Assembly: GCF_022096995.1 (NCBI RefSeq)
Contig: NZ_JACXGQ010000005.1
Span: 62,001-126,000, forward strand
Length of the DNA stretch: 64,000 nt
Direction: 5' to 3'
Source: Yoonia sp. I 8.24
GTDB lineage: Bacteria > Pseudomonadota > Alphaproteobacteria > Rhodobacterales > Rhodobacteraceae
The position numbers were made by a program, and so were the translations under genes. Of the stretch, positions 53,616 to 62,398 are shown in pieces (positions within the stretch are counted from its first letter, which is position 1; the number at the start of each line of letters is the position of its first letter). Below the pieces are notes generated by a model, which was given only the letters and a program-made list of their open reading frames with translations, did no database searches and was not told where the DNA came from.

Positions 53616-55655
53616 ATGACGCTCTCTACGCGCGCCCTTATGGGTGCTACAATTATATCCTCTCTTGCACATCCGGCGTTGGCTCAGACAACGTCAGACG
53701 AAAACGTCACCGCGCTAAGCACAATTGTTTTGGGTGCCGGTTTGGTCGATGGTGTCGCCATCGATACGCCGCAAGCTGTTACGGTCGTCACGCAAGAAGA
53801 AATTGACCGCGCACAAGCAACGACCGTTGGCGAACTTTTTGATCTCGTGCCGGGCGTGCAAGCAATTGGGTCAGGCCGGGTCGCGGGTGAATCGTTCAAC
53901 ATCCGCGGAATCGGTGAATTGGCATCCTCTGATGAATCGCGCATCATCACGACAGTCGACGGCGCGATCAAATTCTACGAGCAATACCGCCTAGGATCGT
54001 TCTTTTCTGACCCCGCACTTTACCGTCAGGTCGAAGTTCTGCGCGGGCCAGCGTCTTCAACCCTGTACGGTTCGGGTGCTCTGGGCGGTGTGATCAACTT
54101 TGAAACAAAAGACGCGTCAGATTTCTTGGAAAACACCGACCAAGCCCTGCGAACACAACTTTCATACAGCAGTAACGCTGAAGAAATGATGGCTTCTGCC
54201 ATCTTCGCAAAACGGTTCACTGAGAACTTTGAAACGCTATTTGCTCTGAACTACCGCACCGCAGGGAACTATTCCGACGGCGACGGGAATGAGATTGCGG
54301 GGTCCGAATTTGATGCTATTTCCGGGCTTGTAAAATCACGTCTGACCTTTGGTGATGACGGCGCGCAGGCGTTGACGATGTCATATACACGTTGGGACAG
54401 TGATCTTGATGATACGGAATACTCGCAAACCGGCACCTCTGGGTTTGGGACAGTCGACCGGGAAATCATCGATGATACGCTTGCTATTCGGTATGAAAAT
54501 CCCGTCTTGGGGAATGACCTTATCAATCTAGACGTCGTATTAAGCTATTCGAACACGCAAGTTGAGCAATCAGATTCATCCGCACCGTTCGGGCCTTGCG
54601 TCACAGCATCATTGTTCTGTGATTCAGAATACGGCTACGAAACAACAAGCCTAAAAGTCGAAAACACAGCGACACTTGGTGGTGCAAGTTACGATGCATA
54701 TATCACCACAGGCGTGCAGTTATCGCATCTTGAACGTGTTGCAACAACTGTTGCAGGCGATCTGGGGTATCACCCAGAAGGCACAGACGACAAAATTGGT
54801 GTCTACGCCCAAGGTGAATTCATCTTCAATGATCGCCTGACAATCATCCCCGGTATGCGCGCGGACTTCATTGCGCTCGAAGCCTCCAGCGATTTGGGGT
54901 CTACCGACGCGGACGAGGTTGCTGTCTCTCCTAAATTGGCAGCGCACTATGAAATCAACGACACTTATGCGGTCTTTGGGTCCATTGCCCACACAGAACG
55001 CGCGCCAACAATCGATGAGATTTTTTCGTATGATGATAGCGATGGCGAAACTTACAGTCTCGACCTGACCACTGAAACAGCAAACAGTGCGGAATTCGGC
55101 GTCAGCGCTTCGTATCGTGATCTGTTCGGCGGTGCGAATGCAATGGATGTAAAAGCCACGTTCTTCTATTCAGAAATAGATGATCTAATTGCGCGCGATA
55201 GCACTGCTGGAACGCCGTATTACGAAAACATCGATTCATCCAAGATTTATGGGCTTGAGCTCGAGGTCGCATTTGAAGCGGATCGCATGTTTATGCGTGC
55301 TGCATATTCCGATGTGCGCGGCGAAGACCAATCAACTGGCGAAACGCTGACTTCTATTCCAGCACGCAACTTGAACCTGATGGTCGGCGGCCGCGATCAA
55401 AGCCGTGGCATTGAATACGGCTGGAATGGCGGGTTCTTCGACGAAATTAGCTATGGCGCGGGCGACGATTATGCCAGCTACGCAGTTCACGATCTATTTT
55501 TTGACTGGAGCCCCCAACACGGTGCCCTGCAAGGCGTCAAAGCTGGCCTGCGCGTCAACAATGTTCTCGATACCCAATACGAAAATTCACTGGCCGGAGA
55601 TCCGGGCGAAGGCCGGTCATATGAAATTAGCTTGGCCCGTACATTTGAGTTTTAG
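53616..55655 (+). CDS. hmuR: TonB-dependent heme/hemoglobin-type receptor
   Basis: The 679-aa receptor has a signal peptide (STRALMGATIISSLAHPALAQ), a plug (PQAVTVVTQEEIDRAQATTVGELFDLVPGVQAIG; VLRGPASSTLYGSGALGGVINFET) and a barrel ending SLARTFEF. TERAPTIDEIF in the barrel resembles the FRAP box of heme receptors. It is divergent from hmuSTUV and is followed without a gap by the energy-transducing genes, so heme is the likely ligand. The ATG at 53616 gives the signal peptide; the frame from 53442 is non-coding upstream. Confidence 0.9.
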   Translation: MTLSTRALMGATIISSLAHPALAQTTSDENVTALSTIVLGAGLVDGVAIDTPQAVTVVTQEEIDRAQATTVGELFDLVPGVQAIGSGRVAGESFNIRGIGELASSDESRIITTVDGAIKFYEQYRLGSFFSDPALYRQVEVLRGPASSTLYGSGALGGVINFETKDASDFLENTDQALRTQLSYSSNAEEMMASAIFAKRFTENFETLFALNYRTAGNYSDGDGNEIAGSEFDAISGLVKSRLTFGDDGAQALTMSYTRWDSDLDDTEYSQTGTSGFGTVDREIIDDTLAIRYENPVLGNDLINLDVVLSYSNTQVEQSDSSAPFGPCVTASLFCDSEYGYETTSLKVENTATLGGASYDAYITTGVQLSHLERVATTVAGDLGYHPEGTDDKIGVYAQGEFIFNDRLTIIPGMRADFIALEASSDLGSTDADEVAVSPKLAAHYEINDTYAVFGSIAHTERAPTIDEIFSYDDSDGETYSLDLTTETANSAEFGVSASYRDLFGGANAMDVKATFFYSEIDDLIARDSTAGTPYYENIDSSKIYGLELEVAFEADRMFMRAAYSDVRGEDQSTGETLTSIPARNLNLMVGGRDQSRGIEYGWNGGFFDEISYGAGDDYASYAVHDLFFDWSPQHGALQGVKAGLRVNNVLDTQYENSLAGDPGEGRSYEISLARTFEF

Positions 55656-56105
55656 ATGAATACAAAACTTTCCAAACTTGGACCTGCTTTGGCTGCTGCT
55701 TTCCTCGTGGTGACGCCAGATATGGTCCTTGGACAAGAGGGGGCTGCCCAAGCAGCCCCCTCAATTTCCGTTGAAATGAACCAAATCCAGCAACACGAAG
55801 GTGCGTGTCAGTTAACCTTTATGCTGCGCAATACCTTGGAGACGAACATCGCGACGCTGGTGTTCGAAACGGTGCTGCTGACCAAAGACGGGGCAGTTAA
55901 CCGTCTGACCCTTTTTGATATGCGTGATGTTCCATCTGGCACACCACGCGTGCGTCAGTTCAATGTGCCAGCTTTGGCCTGTGACGATCTTGGGCAAGTC
56001 CTGATCAACGGTGTTGCGGAATGCTCTGGCAGCGAACTCGACGCACAAACCTGCGCGCAGGCATTGCGGTTTTCGTCCCGTATTGAGGTGGAGATTTTAG
56101 GGTGA
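55656..56105 (+). CDS. exported protein of unknown function in the TonB operon
   Basis: This 149-aa protein is not recognised. It has a signal peptide (LGPALAAAFLVVTPDMVLGQ) and a mature domain with four cysteines (GACQL, LACDD, AECSG, QTCAQ) and a beta-rich pattern. Its ATG directly follows the receptor stop codon, and its stop overlaps exbB by 4 bp. It is therefore firmly part of the heme receptor-exbB-exbD-tonB unit and probably periplasmic, perhaps assisting receptor or Ton complex function. Confidence 0.75.
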   Translation: MNTKLSKLGPALAAAFLVVTPDMVLGQEGAAQAAPSISVEMNQIQQHEGACQLTFMLRNTLETNIATLVFETVLLTKDGAVNRLTLFDMRDVPSGTPRVRQFNVPALACDDLGQVLINGVAECSGSELDAQTCAQALRFSSRIEVEILG

Positions 56106-56716
56106 ATATTGTGGAACTCATGACGGTCCAAATCAGCGCAATCTACGAATTGGGTGGGCCCGTTGTTATCTTAATGATGGTTCTATCCGTGTTGTCGCTG
56201 GCGGTCATCTTGTGGAAACTTTGGCAATTTACGCGCCTCGGCGTGGGACGGAATGTACAGATTTCCCAAGCCATTATTTCGTGGGATGCCGGCGATGAAG
56301 ACAACGCCGCGCAAGCCCTATCAAAAAGCAAAAACGCATTGGCGGATGTCCTGAAAACGCGGCAGGTCAACGGGCCAAAAACACGCGTCGAAGCCAAGGC
56401 AAGCGCGCATTTGGCGCGGCTCGAATCTGGCTTCCGTATTCTGGATAGTATCGCGCAAATTGCACCACTTTTAGGTTTGTTCGGGACTGTTTTGGGTATG
56501 ATCAACGCGTTTCAGGCCCTGCAAGAAGCTGGCAATTCGGTCGATCCCTCTTTGCTCGCCGGTGGTATCTGGGTTGCCCTTCTCACCACAGCGGCGGGTC
56601 TTGCTGTCGCGATGCCGACGTCGCTTGTGCTGACGTTTTTTGACAGCCGTGTCGCGCGTGAACGGGTGCTGGCCGAAAGCGCAATCGAGTCAAAATTTGC
56701 GGCGCGGGCTGCGTAA
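56102..56716 (+). CDS. exbB: ExbB/MotA-TolQ family proton channel
   Basis: The 204-aa protein has three TM helices and the TolQ/ExbB signature (SIAQIAPLLGLFGTVLGMINAF; LLTTAAGLAVAMPTSLVL). With ExbD it harvests the proton gradient to energise TonB. It starts at GTG in a GTGA overlap. Confidence 0.92.
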   Translation: MNIVELMTVQISAIYELGGPVVILMMVLSVLSLAVILWKLWQFTRLGVGRNVQISQAIISWDAGDEDNAAQALSKSKNALADVLKTRQVNGPKTRVEAKASAHLARLESGFRILDSIAQIAPLLGLFGTVLGMINAFQALQEAGNSVDPSLLAGGIWVALLTTAAGLAVAMPTSLVLTFFDSRVARERVLAESAIESKFAARAA

Positions 56717-56722
56717 TTTGTT

Positions 56723-57109
56723 ATGGCAATCAGCGGAACAAAAACACGTCGAAAACACATCTCGATGACGTCATTGATTGATGTGATCTTCTTGTTGCTG
56801 TTGTTTTTCATGCTCAGCTCAACCTTTACCCGGTTTGCTGAAATTCCATTGACAGGCGCATCTGCGGGTCAAGGTGCTGCCTCGGCAGAAACGCCGCCAC
56901 TGTTTGTACGCCTTTTCGAAGAACAGGTCGAATTGAACGGGACATCCTATGCAATTGACGAATTTAGCGCACAGATTTCTCAAATGGAAATTAAAAAGGG
57001 ACAACAGCTTTTGATCGCCCTAGATGATACTGTCACATCCCAACGGCTTGTTGACCTGCTTGTCGTTTTGGCCGCGCAACCCGACCTGACCGTCGTTGTG
57101 CTCGAGTAA
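56723..57109 (+). CDS. exbD: ExbD/TolR family protein 1
   Basis: The 128-aa protein has a cytoplasmic basic N terminus, one TM helix with the key aspartate (SMTSLIDVIFLLLLFFMLSST) and a periplasmic domain. It is the proton-conducting partner of ExbB. It lies 6 bp after exbB. Confidence 0.9.
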   Translation: MAISGTKTRRKHISMTSLIDVIFLLLLFFMLSSTFTRFAEIPLTGASAGQGAASAETPPLFVRLFEEQVELNGTSYAIDEFSAQISQMEIKKGQQLLIALDDTVTSQRLVDLLVVLAAQPDLTVVVLE

Positions 57110-57112
57110 CTG

Positions 57113-57505
57113 ATGCCCCTATCAGCCAAGCCCCGTCGCGCGCAATCAGAGCCAACAATCGCCTTGATCAACATCGTCTTTTTGATGCTGATCTTTTTTA
57201 TGATTGCGGGTGCATTGGCACCAACGCTGGATGATGAAATCAAATTGATTGCGACGGATAATCTGGACGGGCGCGCGCCGCCGAATACGGCAGTTCTGCG
57301 CGAAGATGGGGCGCTGTATTTACGCGGTGAAGCCGTGACGGTTGAACAGGCTGTTGCCGCATCTGAAGCGGGCGAAAACGGGCGCGATATTCGGTTGGTT
57401 GCAGATCGCGCCGTGCCAGCAAACCTATTGATGGAACGGGTCGGGGAATTGCGGGCAGCGGGCGCAACCTCGGTCTGGCTTGTCACCGAACGAGGGCTTG
57501 AATGA
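57113..57505 (+). CDS. ExbD/TolR family protein 2
   Basis: This second, divergent ExbD-like protein of 130 aa has SEPTIALINIVFLMLIFFMIAGAL. The TM position of the usual Asp is occupied by Asn (LINIVF rather than LIDVIF), so it may not conduct protons as the first copy does. It is 3 bp after exbD and overlaps tonB by 4 bp. A mixed ExbD pentamer or a regulatory subunit is possible. Confidence 0.85.
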   Translation: MPLSAKPRRAQSEPTIALINIVFLMLIFFMIAGALAPTLDDEIKLIATDNLDGRAPPNTAVLREDGALYLRGEAVTVEQAVAASEAGENGRDIRLVADRAVPANLLMERVGELRAAGATSVWLVTERGLE

Positions 57506-58428
57506 TGTCGCCGCGGATCTCTGCCCTAGTCTTTTTGTTGGTGTCTGCGGGTGTTCACCTTGGGTCAATGCAAGCCATTGCTGTGCCCGATGCAACCCTG
57601 TCGGCAGCCAGTCCGCCCGCGGCACTTGTATCATACGGGAACAGTTTTGCCGATATGGTGATGGGCAGCCCCGAAACCACCCCAGAGGTCATCGATGCAA
57701 TAGAAGCGGAACAGACCGAAAGCCCGGCGCCCGCCGAGCCGACCGAACCCCTACAACCAGAGGCAAACGAAGCAACAGCCGAGCCGTTAACCCCAGATGC
57801 GCCCATCCTTGACCCGGTCGAGGTCACAACTGGCCCAGTTGATATACGCGTCGCTGTCGCCCCATCGACAGTGACAGCAGCCCCAGCCGCTGTGCCAATC
57901 ACACTTAGCGCGATAGAGCCGGTCGAGATTACAAATTCGCAGCCAGAGCTTTTGGAAGCATTGCCAGATGTCCAAGTTAACGACGCAAGTCTAGCGACAA
58001 CGCGCCCAACCCCACGTCCAAGCGATCTTGGTCAAGCAGTCGCATCCGGAAATGCCAACCAAGACGCGCGCCGTGGTGCTGACACCGGAACCGAACAAGT
58101 CAGCCAGCAAGTCCAACACAGCGGCCAAGGACAACAAGTTGACGAAGTCGCCATCCAAGCCGCCCGAGAAGCAGCGGCAAATTACGGAAACACCGTCATG
58201 CGCAAGATCAGTCGTACGCGGCAGGAAAGAATACGCGCACGCGGAACGGCAATTGTTCAGTTTCACATCGCGGCATCAGGGCAGCTTGGATCGATAGGGA
58301 TCGCGCAAAGCTCTGGGGACGCAAGCTTAGACAGCGCCGCTTTGAACCACATCCGCCGCTCCGCCCCGTTTCCGACCCCGCCAGCTGGGGCCGGAACGTC
58401 ATTTACGATCCCGATCGAATGGCGTTAG
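57502..58428 (+). CDS. tonB: TonB energy transducer
   Basis: The 308-aa protein has an N-terminal TM anchor (ALVFLLVSAGVHLGSMQ), a long Pro/Glu/Thr-rich periplasmic spacer (about 70-200) and a C-terminal TonB domain (AIVQFHIAASGQLGSIGIAQ, SLDSAALNHIRRSAPFPTP, ending TFTIPIEWR-like FTIPIEWR). It transmits energy from ExbB/D to the TonB-dependent receptors, probably both in this window. Confidence 0.9.
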   Translation: MMSPRISALVFLLVSAGVHLGSMQAIAVPDATLSAASPPAALVSYGNSFADMVMGSPETTPEVIDAIEAEQTESPAPAEPTEPLQPEANEATAEPLTPDAPILDPVEVTTGPVDIRVAVAPSTVTAAPAAVPITLSAIEPVEITNSQPELLEALPDVQVNDASLATTRPTPRPSDLGQAVASGNANQDARRGADTGTEQVSQQVQHSGQGQQVDEVAIQAAREAAANYGNTVMRKISRTRQERIRARGTAIVQFHIAASGQLGSIGIAQSSGDASLDSAALNHIRRSAPFPTPPAGAGTSFTIPIEWR

Positions 58429-58444
58429 CGCTAACCAGTTTTTT
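58424..58444 (+). terminator. weak terminator at the end of the TonB operon
   Basis: The palindrome GTTAGCGCTAAC (58424-58435) overlaps the tonB stop and is followed by TTTTTT (58439-58444). The stem is only four pairs once a loop is allowed, so efficiency is doubtful. Confidence 0.35.
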
Positions 58445-58484
58445 AACCTTGACGCACCTCCACAAACCTTTCAGAAAAACCGCG

Positions 58485-58680
58485 ATGGTTTCCAGCCGTC
58501 GAACATGCGGCTGGAATGAAAAGGGAATACGGTGAGGAAGAGCGAAAACGCGCTGAATCCGTGACTGCCCCCGCAACTGTGAGCGGTGAGTGACCCCGAT
58601 GAACACCACTGAGCCTATGGCTCGGGAAGGTTCGGGAAAACGCTGACCCGCAAGTCAGGAGACCTGCCATCAGGCGGCAT
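58485..58680 (+). promoter_or_regulatory. cobalamin (B12) riboswitch
   Basis: Conserved elements appear in order: an early TTCCAGCCG/CGGCTGGAA stem (58490-58516), AAAAGGGAATACGGTG, GACTGCCCCCGCAACTGTG, the B12-box region ACCACTGAGCC, CGGGAAGG, and the final GACCCGCAAGTCAGGAGACC. These are the hallmarks of an adenosylcobalamin riboswitch. B12 binding should repress the genes downstream, here a FecCD/BtuF-like importer. Confidence 0.93.
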
Positions 58681-59065
58681 TAAGCCGTTACTGCAACTCA
58701 ACCCGGACGGGGTGTCTGGAACGGAGACTATGATGGCAACACGGAAAACCCCGTGCTTTAAAACATGTCTGCCCCGCGCCCTGCATATGCGCGGAGGGCG
58801 ATATGAACGTGCGTCAAAGCCGTAGCGGCCATTTACCTGCGACTTCTCTTCAGATCATTCGAAAATTAACCGTTTTATATGAATGCGTTACCGGTTTCAT
58901 TAAGGCCGTTGGATATGTTGTTTTTGTAGACAACCTAATTCGGAGCCGTCGCGTATTGCCAATTGCAACAGATCAACATATGAAAATTGTTATATTATCA
59001 CGTATTCAATCAGATGCTGAACTGGAGACGTTCCATGCGACCCACAAAAATCGACCTCACCCATT
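58681..59065 (+). other. leader between riboswitch and importer genes with two doubtful small ORFs
   Basis: ACGGGGT (58707-58713) can pair with ACCCCGT (58748-58754), a possible expression-platform stem. A 31-codon frame (58730-58825, MMATRKTPCFKTCLP...) has a GGAG site. A second 88-codon frame (58803-59069, MNVRQSRSGHLPATS...) has GGAGGG five bases upstream and ends in an ATGA overlap with the ATPase gene. Its second half is AT-rich and unlike a normal protein. I recognise neither. The ATPase gene has no ribosome site of its own, so the 88-codon frame may be translated for coupling. Confidence 0.45.
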
Positions 59066-59863
59066 ATGAAACCGGCTAGTCTTGCCGTAAATGAGGTAAG
59101 TTGGGCACCTCATAAATCGGATCAGCCAGTGCTGCACCCCACCTCATTCAGTGTGGATGCAGGGCGCGTGTTGGGGGTTGTCGGGCCGAATGGGGCGGGT
59201 AAATCGACCCTATTGCGGCTTTTATACCGTTTCCAAAAACCGCAAATGGGGCAAGTGCGCGTTGGCGGCCAAGATATTTGGGCAATGAATGCCCGAGACA
59301 GCGCGAAACAAGTCGCAGCCGTTCTACAAGAGCAAGCCTCTGCCTTTGGGTTGACTGTCCGCGAGATTGTCCGCCTTGGCCGTACACCGCATCGGTCGGG
59401 TTTTGCGGCATCTGGGGCGGGGGATGAACAGATCGTTCATGCCGTCTTAGAAAAGCTGAGCTTGCATCCTTTGGCAGATCGCAATTTTGGCACCCTGTCA
59501 GGCGGAGAACGGCAACGGGTGATGGTGGCACGGGCCTTGGCCCAAGAGCCGCAGGTCTTGATCCTTGATGAGCCAACAAACCATCTGGATGTGCGTCACC
59601 AACTAGAGGTGGTGTCACTGATCCAAAACCTTGGCCTCACCATTGTGGTGTCCTTGCACGATCTCAATATGGCGGCCGGGGTGTGCGACGATGTTTTGGT
59701 GCTCAAAGACGGGCATCCGCAGGGCTTTGGCCCACCGCAAACGCTTTTGACAGACGCCCTTGTCTCTCACACGTTTCGTGTTGCTGCGCAGCGCGAACAG
59801 CTTGCCCCGAGTGGGGCATCACATTTTTCATTTTCACTTCCCAACGAAACAGAACCTCAATGA
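59066..59863 (+). CDS. cobalamin/iron-chelate ABC transporter ATPase (BtuD/FecE-like)
   Basis: The 265-aa ATPase has Walker [27 protein letters not shown], Walker [13 protein letters not shown] and switch VVSLHD, typical of the FecE/BtuD class. It lies behind a B12 riboswitch, so cobalamin or a B12 precursor is the likely substrate. The ATG at 59066 lacks a Shine-Dalgarno and overlaps the end of an upstream small frame. It shares an ATGA overlap with the binding-protein gene. Confidence 0.88.
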   Translation: MKPASLAVNEVSWAPHKSDQPVLHPTSFSVDAGRVLGVVGPNGAGKSTLLRLLYRFQKPQMGQVRVGGQDIWAMNARDSAKQVAAVLQEQASAFGLTVREIVRLGRTPHRSGFAASGAGDEQIVHAVLEKLSLHPLADRNFGTLSGGERQRVMVARALAQEPQVLILDEPTNHLDVRHQLEVVSLIQNLGLTIVVSLHDLNMAAGVCDDVLVLKDGHPQGFGPPQTLLTDALVSHTFRVAAQREQLAPSGASHFSFSLPNETEPQ

Positions 59864-60798
59864 TGAAACTCACTCTTACCACTTTGGCAGCACTTTCCAT
59901 AGCTGGTGCCGCAGCGGCACAAACGACGGTGCAAAGCTGCAACCGCGAAGTCACATTTGACGCGCCGCCACAGGCTGCCATTTCCAATGACGTCAACCTG
60001 ACTGAAATGATGCTGGTGCTTGGGCTGGCAGATCGCATGGTCGGCTACACCGGTATTTCCGGCTGGAAAACGCTGAATGAAAACATGACCGCTGGCATCG
60101 AAGAACTGCCCGAGCTTTCATCACAATACCCGTCCAAAGAAGTTCTGATTGGCGCTGATGCTGATTTCTATTTTGCGGGTTGGAACTATGGCATGAAGGT
60201 CGGCGGCGAAGTGACGCCCGAAACATTGGAACCTTTTGGCATTCAAGTTTATGAGCTGACCGAAAGCTGCATTCACATCGGTGAAAAAGACGCGGCCTCT
60301 ATGGACGATATGTACAACGATCTGCGCAATCTCGGTGCGATCTTTGATGTTTCAAATCGCGCAGAGGTCTTGATCGAAAACTACCAGATCGATCTTGAAG
60401 ACTTTCTATCCGATCAACCCGTTTTGGACGAAGCCCCACGGGTGTTTGTCTATGACAGCGGCGAAGATGTGCCATTTACGGCGGGGCAATACGCCATGCC
60501 AAACGCGCTGATCGAAGCGGCTGGCGGGACCAACATTATGAATGACCTTGATAAAAGCTGGGCAACTGTGGGCTGGGAAGCTGTCGTTGAACGCAACCCC
60601 GAAATCATCGTGATCGTGAACTATGGCGAAGTCACAGCGGACCAGAAACGCGCATTCATGATGTCGAATCCTGCCTTTGCGGATATCGACGCTGTGCGCA
60701 ACGACCGCTTTGTTGTGCTTGAATATGTCGAAGCAACACCCGGCCCACGCAACATCGCAGCCGTCAAGACGCTTGCCGCAGCGTTCCGCGCGGAATGA
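59860..60798 (+). CDS. periplasmic cobalamin/iron-chelate binding protein (BtuF/FepB-like)
   Basis: The 312-aa class III binding protein has a signal peptide ([21 protein letters not shown]). Two lobes follow (NDVNLTEMMLVLGLADRMVGYTG; ERNPEIIVIVNYGEV). It lacks an obvious heme tyrosine in the HmuT position. It should present a corrinoid or chelate to the permease. The long frame from 59683 is antisense-like overlap with the ATPase gene. ATG 59860 is in an ATGA overlap. Confidence 0.88.
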   Translation: MMKLTLTTLAALSIAGAAAAQTTVQSCNREVTFDAPPQAAISNDVNLTEMMLVLGLADRMVGYTGISGWKTLNENMTAGIEELPELSSQYPSKEVLIGADADFYFAGWNYGMKVGGEVTPETLEPFGIQVYELTESCIHIGEKDAASMDDMYNDLRNLGAIFDVSNRAEVLIENYQIDLEDFLSDQPVLDEAPRVFVYDSGEDVPFTAGQYAMPNALIEAAGGTNIMNDLDKSWATVGWEAVVERNPEIIVIVNYGEVTADQKRAFMMSNPAFADIDAVRNDRFVVLEYVEATPGPRNIAAVKTLAAAFRAE

Positions 60799-60804
60799 TC
60801 TGAG

Positions 60805-61854
60805 ATGATGACGACGCAGCAATCGCCCGCCAATCCGTCACAATCTTATGGGCCGTGGATTATCGGTCTTATGGGGGTTTTGATCCTGATTGGATCATTG
60901 GCGACTGCTGTGAGCGTCGGAGCGATTGCCGTTCCGCTTGAAACGGTTTGGGGCGTTTTGATCAATAAGATAACCCCAGACACAATTCCCCAAGACTGGT
61001 CGCGGGGCCGTGAAGCCATCGTGTGGGATATTCGGTTCCCACGGGCAATCCTCGCGAGCTTTGTCGGTGCGGGTTTAGCGATGGTCGGTGCAAGCCTGCA
61101 AGCCGTCACACGCAATCCGCTCGCTGATCCGCATTTGCTGGGGATCTCGGCTGGCGGGGCATTCGGCGCGATTTTAGCGCTACTACATACAGGGTTGTTT
61201 TTTGGCTTGCTGACGGTGCCGCTCTTGGCCTTCGCAGGGTCGCTTGGGGCGACATTGATTGTTCTGGCCGTCTCGCAATTTGCTTCCGCCACCAGCGCCG
61301 ACCGATTGGTATTGGCCGGCGTTGCGGTGTCATTCATCGTGATGTCTGCGGCAAATGTATTGATTTTCTTAGGCGATCCACGGGCCACGCATACCGTGGT
61401 GTTTTGGATGTTGGGGGGGCTTGGTCTCGCTCAATGGGATCAGCTGATCTATCCGGCAGTGATTCTATTTGGCTGCGGGGCGTATCTGTGGCTAAAATCC
61501 GATACGCTTAACGCGATGACCATCGGTGATGAAACTGCGACGACATTGGGTATTCCGGTTGCGCGCTTTCGGTTGACGGTCTTTGTCATCGGGGCTTTGA
61601 TCACGGGGGTCATGGTCGCGTTTTCGGGCATTATTGGGTTCGTAGGCCTTATGGTTCCGCATATCGTTCGCCTTTTGGTGGGCGGCGATTATCGGCGGCT
61701 TTTGCCTATTTCAGCGCTATGTGGTGCCGTATTTCTTGTCTGGGCGGACATTATCGCGCGCACGATCATGGCCCCAGACGATATGCCGATTGGGATCGTC
61801 ACTGGATTAATCGGCGGGCTTTTCTTTGTCTGGCTGCTGCGACGACGGACCTAA
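60805..61854 (+). CDS. FecCD-family ABC permease (BtuC-like)
   Basis: The 349-aa permease has about ten TM helices with [48 protein letters not shown] and [25 protein letters not shown], typical of BtuC/FecCD. It completes the riboswitch-linked importer. No BtuB-type receptor is in this transcription unit. Confidence 0.9.
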   Translation: MMTTQQSPANPSQSYGPWIIGLMGVLILIGSLATAVSVGAIAVPLETVWGVLINKITPDTIPQDWSRGREAIVWDIRFPRAILASFVGAGLAMVGASLQAVTRNPLADPHLLGISAGGAFGAILALLHTGLFFGLLTVPLLAFAGSLGATLIVLAVSQFASATSADRLVLAGVAVSFIVMSAANVLIFLGDPRATHTVVFWMLGGLGLAQWDQLIYPAVILFGCGAYLWLKSDTLNAMTIGDETATTLGIPVARFRLTVFVIGALITGVMVAFSGIIGFVGLMVPHIVRLLVGGDYRRLLPISALCGAVFLVWADIIARTIMAPDDMPIGIVTGLIGGLFFVWLLRRRT

Positions 61855-61883
61855 AAAGCGCCGAGTGGATTTCTTCCAGATAG

Positions 61884-61900
61884 TGTGTAGCCTATACACA
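61884..61900 (+). promoter_or_regulatory. inverted repeat before the molybdenum hydroxylase genes
   Basis: TGTGTA (61884-61889) and TACACA (61895-61900) are perfect 6-bp arms around a 5-nt centre. TATACA (61893-61898) inside it could act as a -10, so a repressor bound here would block transcription of iorAB. The regulator is unknown. Confidence 0.4.
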
Positions 61901-61930
61901 GGATGCAGTCAGCTAGGGGCAAAGACCACC

Positions 61931-62395
61931 ATGCAAGCAAGCTTTACCGTGAACGGCACAGTGCGATCTGTGGATGTTCCAGAGGATATGCCGCTCTTGT
62001 GGATACTTCGTGACGAAATTGGGCTGATGGGCACAAAATACGGCTGTGGCATTGCGCAATGCGGCGCCTGTACCGTGCATCTGGATGGGATGGCCGTGCG
62101 ATCCTGTCAGGTGCGCGCCTACGAATTAGACGGGGCTGAAATCACCACGATTGAGGGCTTGGGCACGCCCGAAGCGCAGCATCCGGTGCAAGAAGCATGG
62201 ATCGAAACACAAGTGGCGCAATGTGGTTACTGCCAATCAGGGCAGATTATGCAAGCCGCGTCGATGTTGGCGAACAACCCAAACCCAAGCGATGATGAAA
62301 TCGATGCTGTGATGTCGGGGAACCTGTGTCGCTGCGGGACGTACCCGCGCATCCGCGAAGCGATCCGGCTGGCCATTCAAAAGCAGGGGGCTTGA
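61931..62395 (+). CDS. iorA: (2Fe-2S) subunit of an IorAB-type molybdenum hydroxylase
   Basis: The 154-aa protein has two iron-sulfur domains: the plant-type ferredoxin motif [18 protein letters not shown], and the second cluster domain [10 protein letters not shown]...[10 protein letters not shown]. It passes electrons from the molybdopterin subunit encoded 3 bp downstream. Family members (isoquinoline 1-oxidoreductase, aldehyde dehydrogenases) hydroxylate N-heterocycles or aldehydes. The frame reaches back to 61826 inside the permease gene, but the ATG at 61931 gives the standard start. Confidence 0.9.
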   Translation: MQASFTVNGTVRSVDVPEDMPLLWILRDEIGLMGTKYGCGIAQCGACTVHLDGMAVRSCQVRAYELDGAEITTIEGLGTPEAQHPVQEAWIETQVAQCGYCQSGQIMQAASMLANNPNPSDDEIDAVMSGNLCRCGTYPRIREAIRLAIQKQGA

Positions 62396-62398
62396 TCG

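Noticed and set aside
61826..61930. N-terminal extension of IorA
   Set aside because: It overlaps the permease gene; the family's ferredoxin domain starts right after the ATG at 61931.
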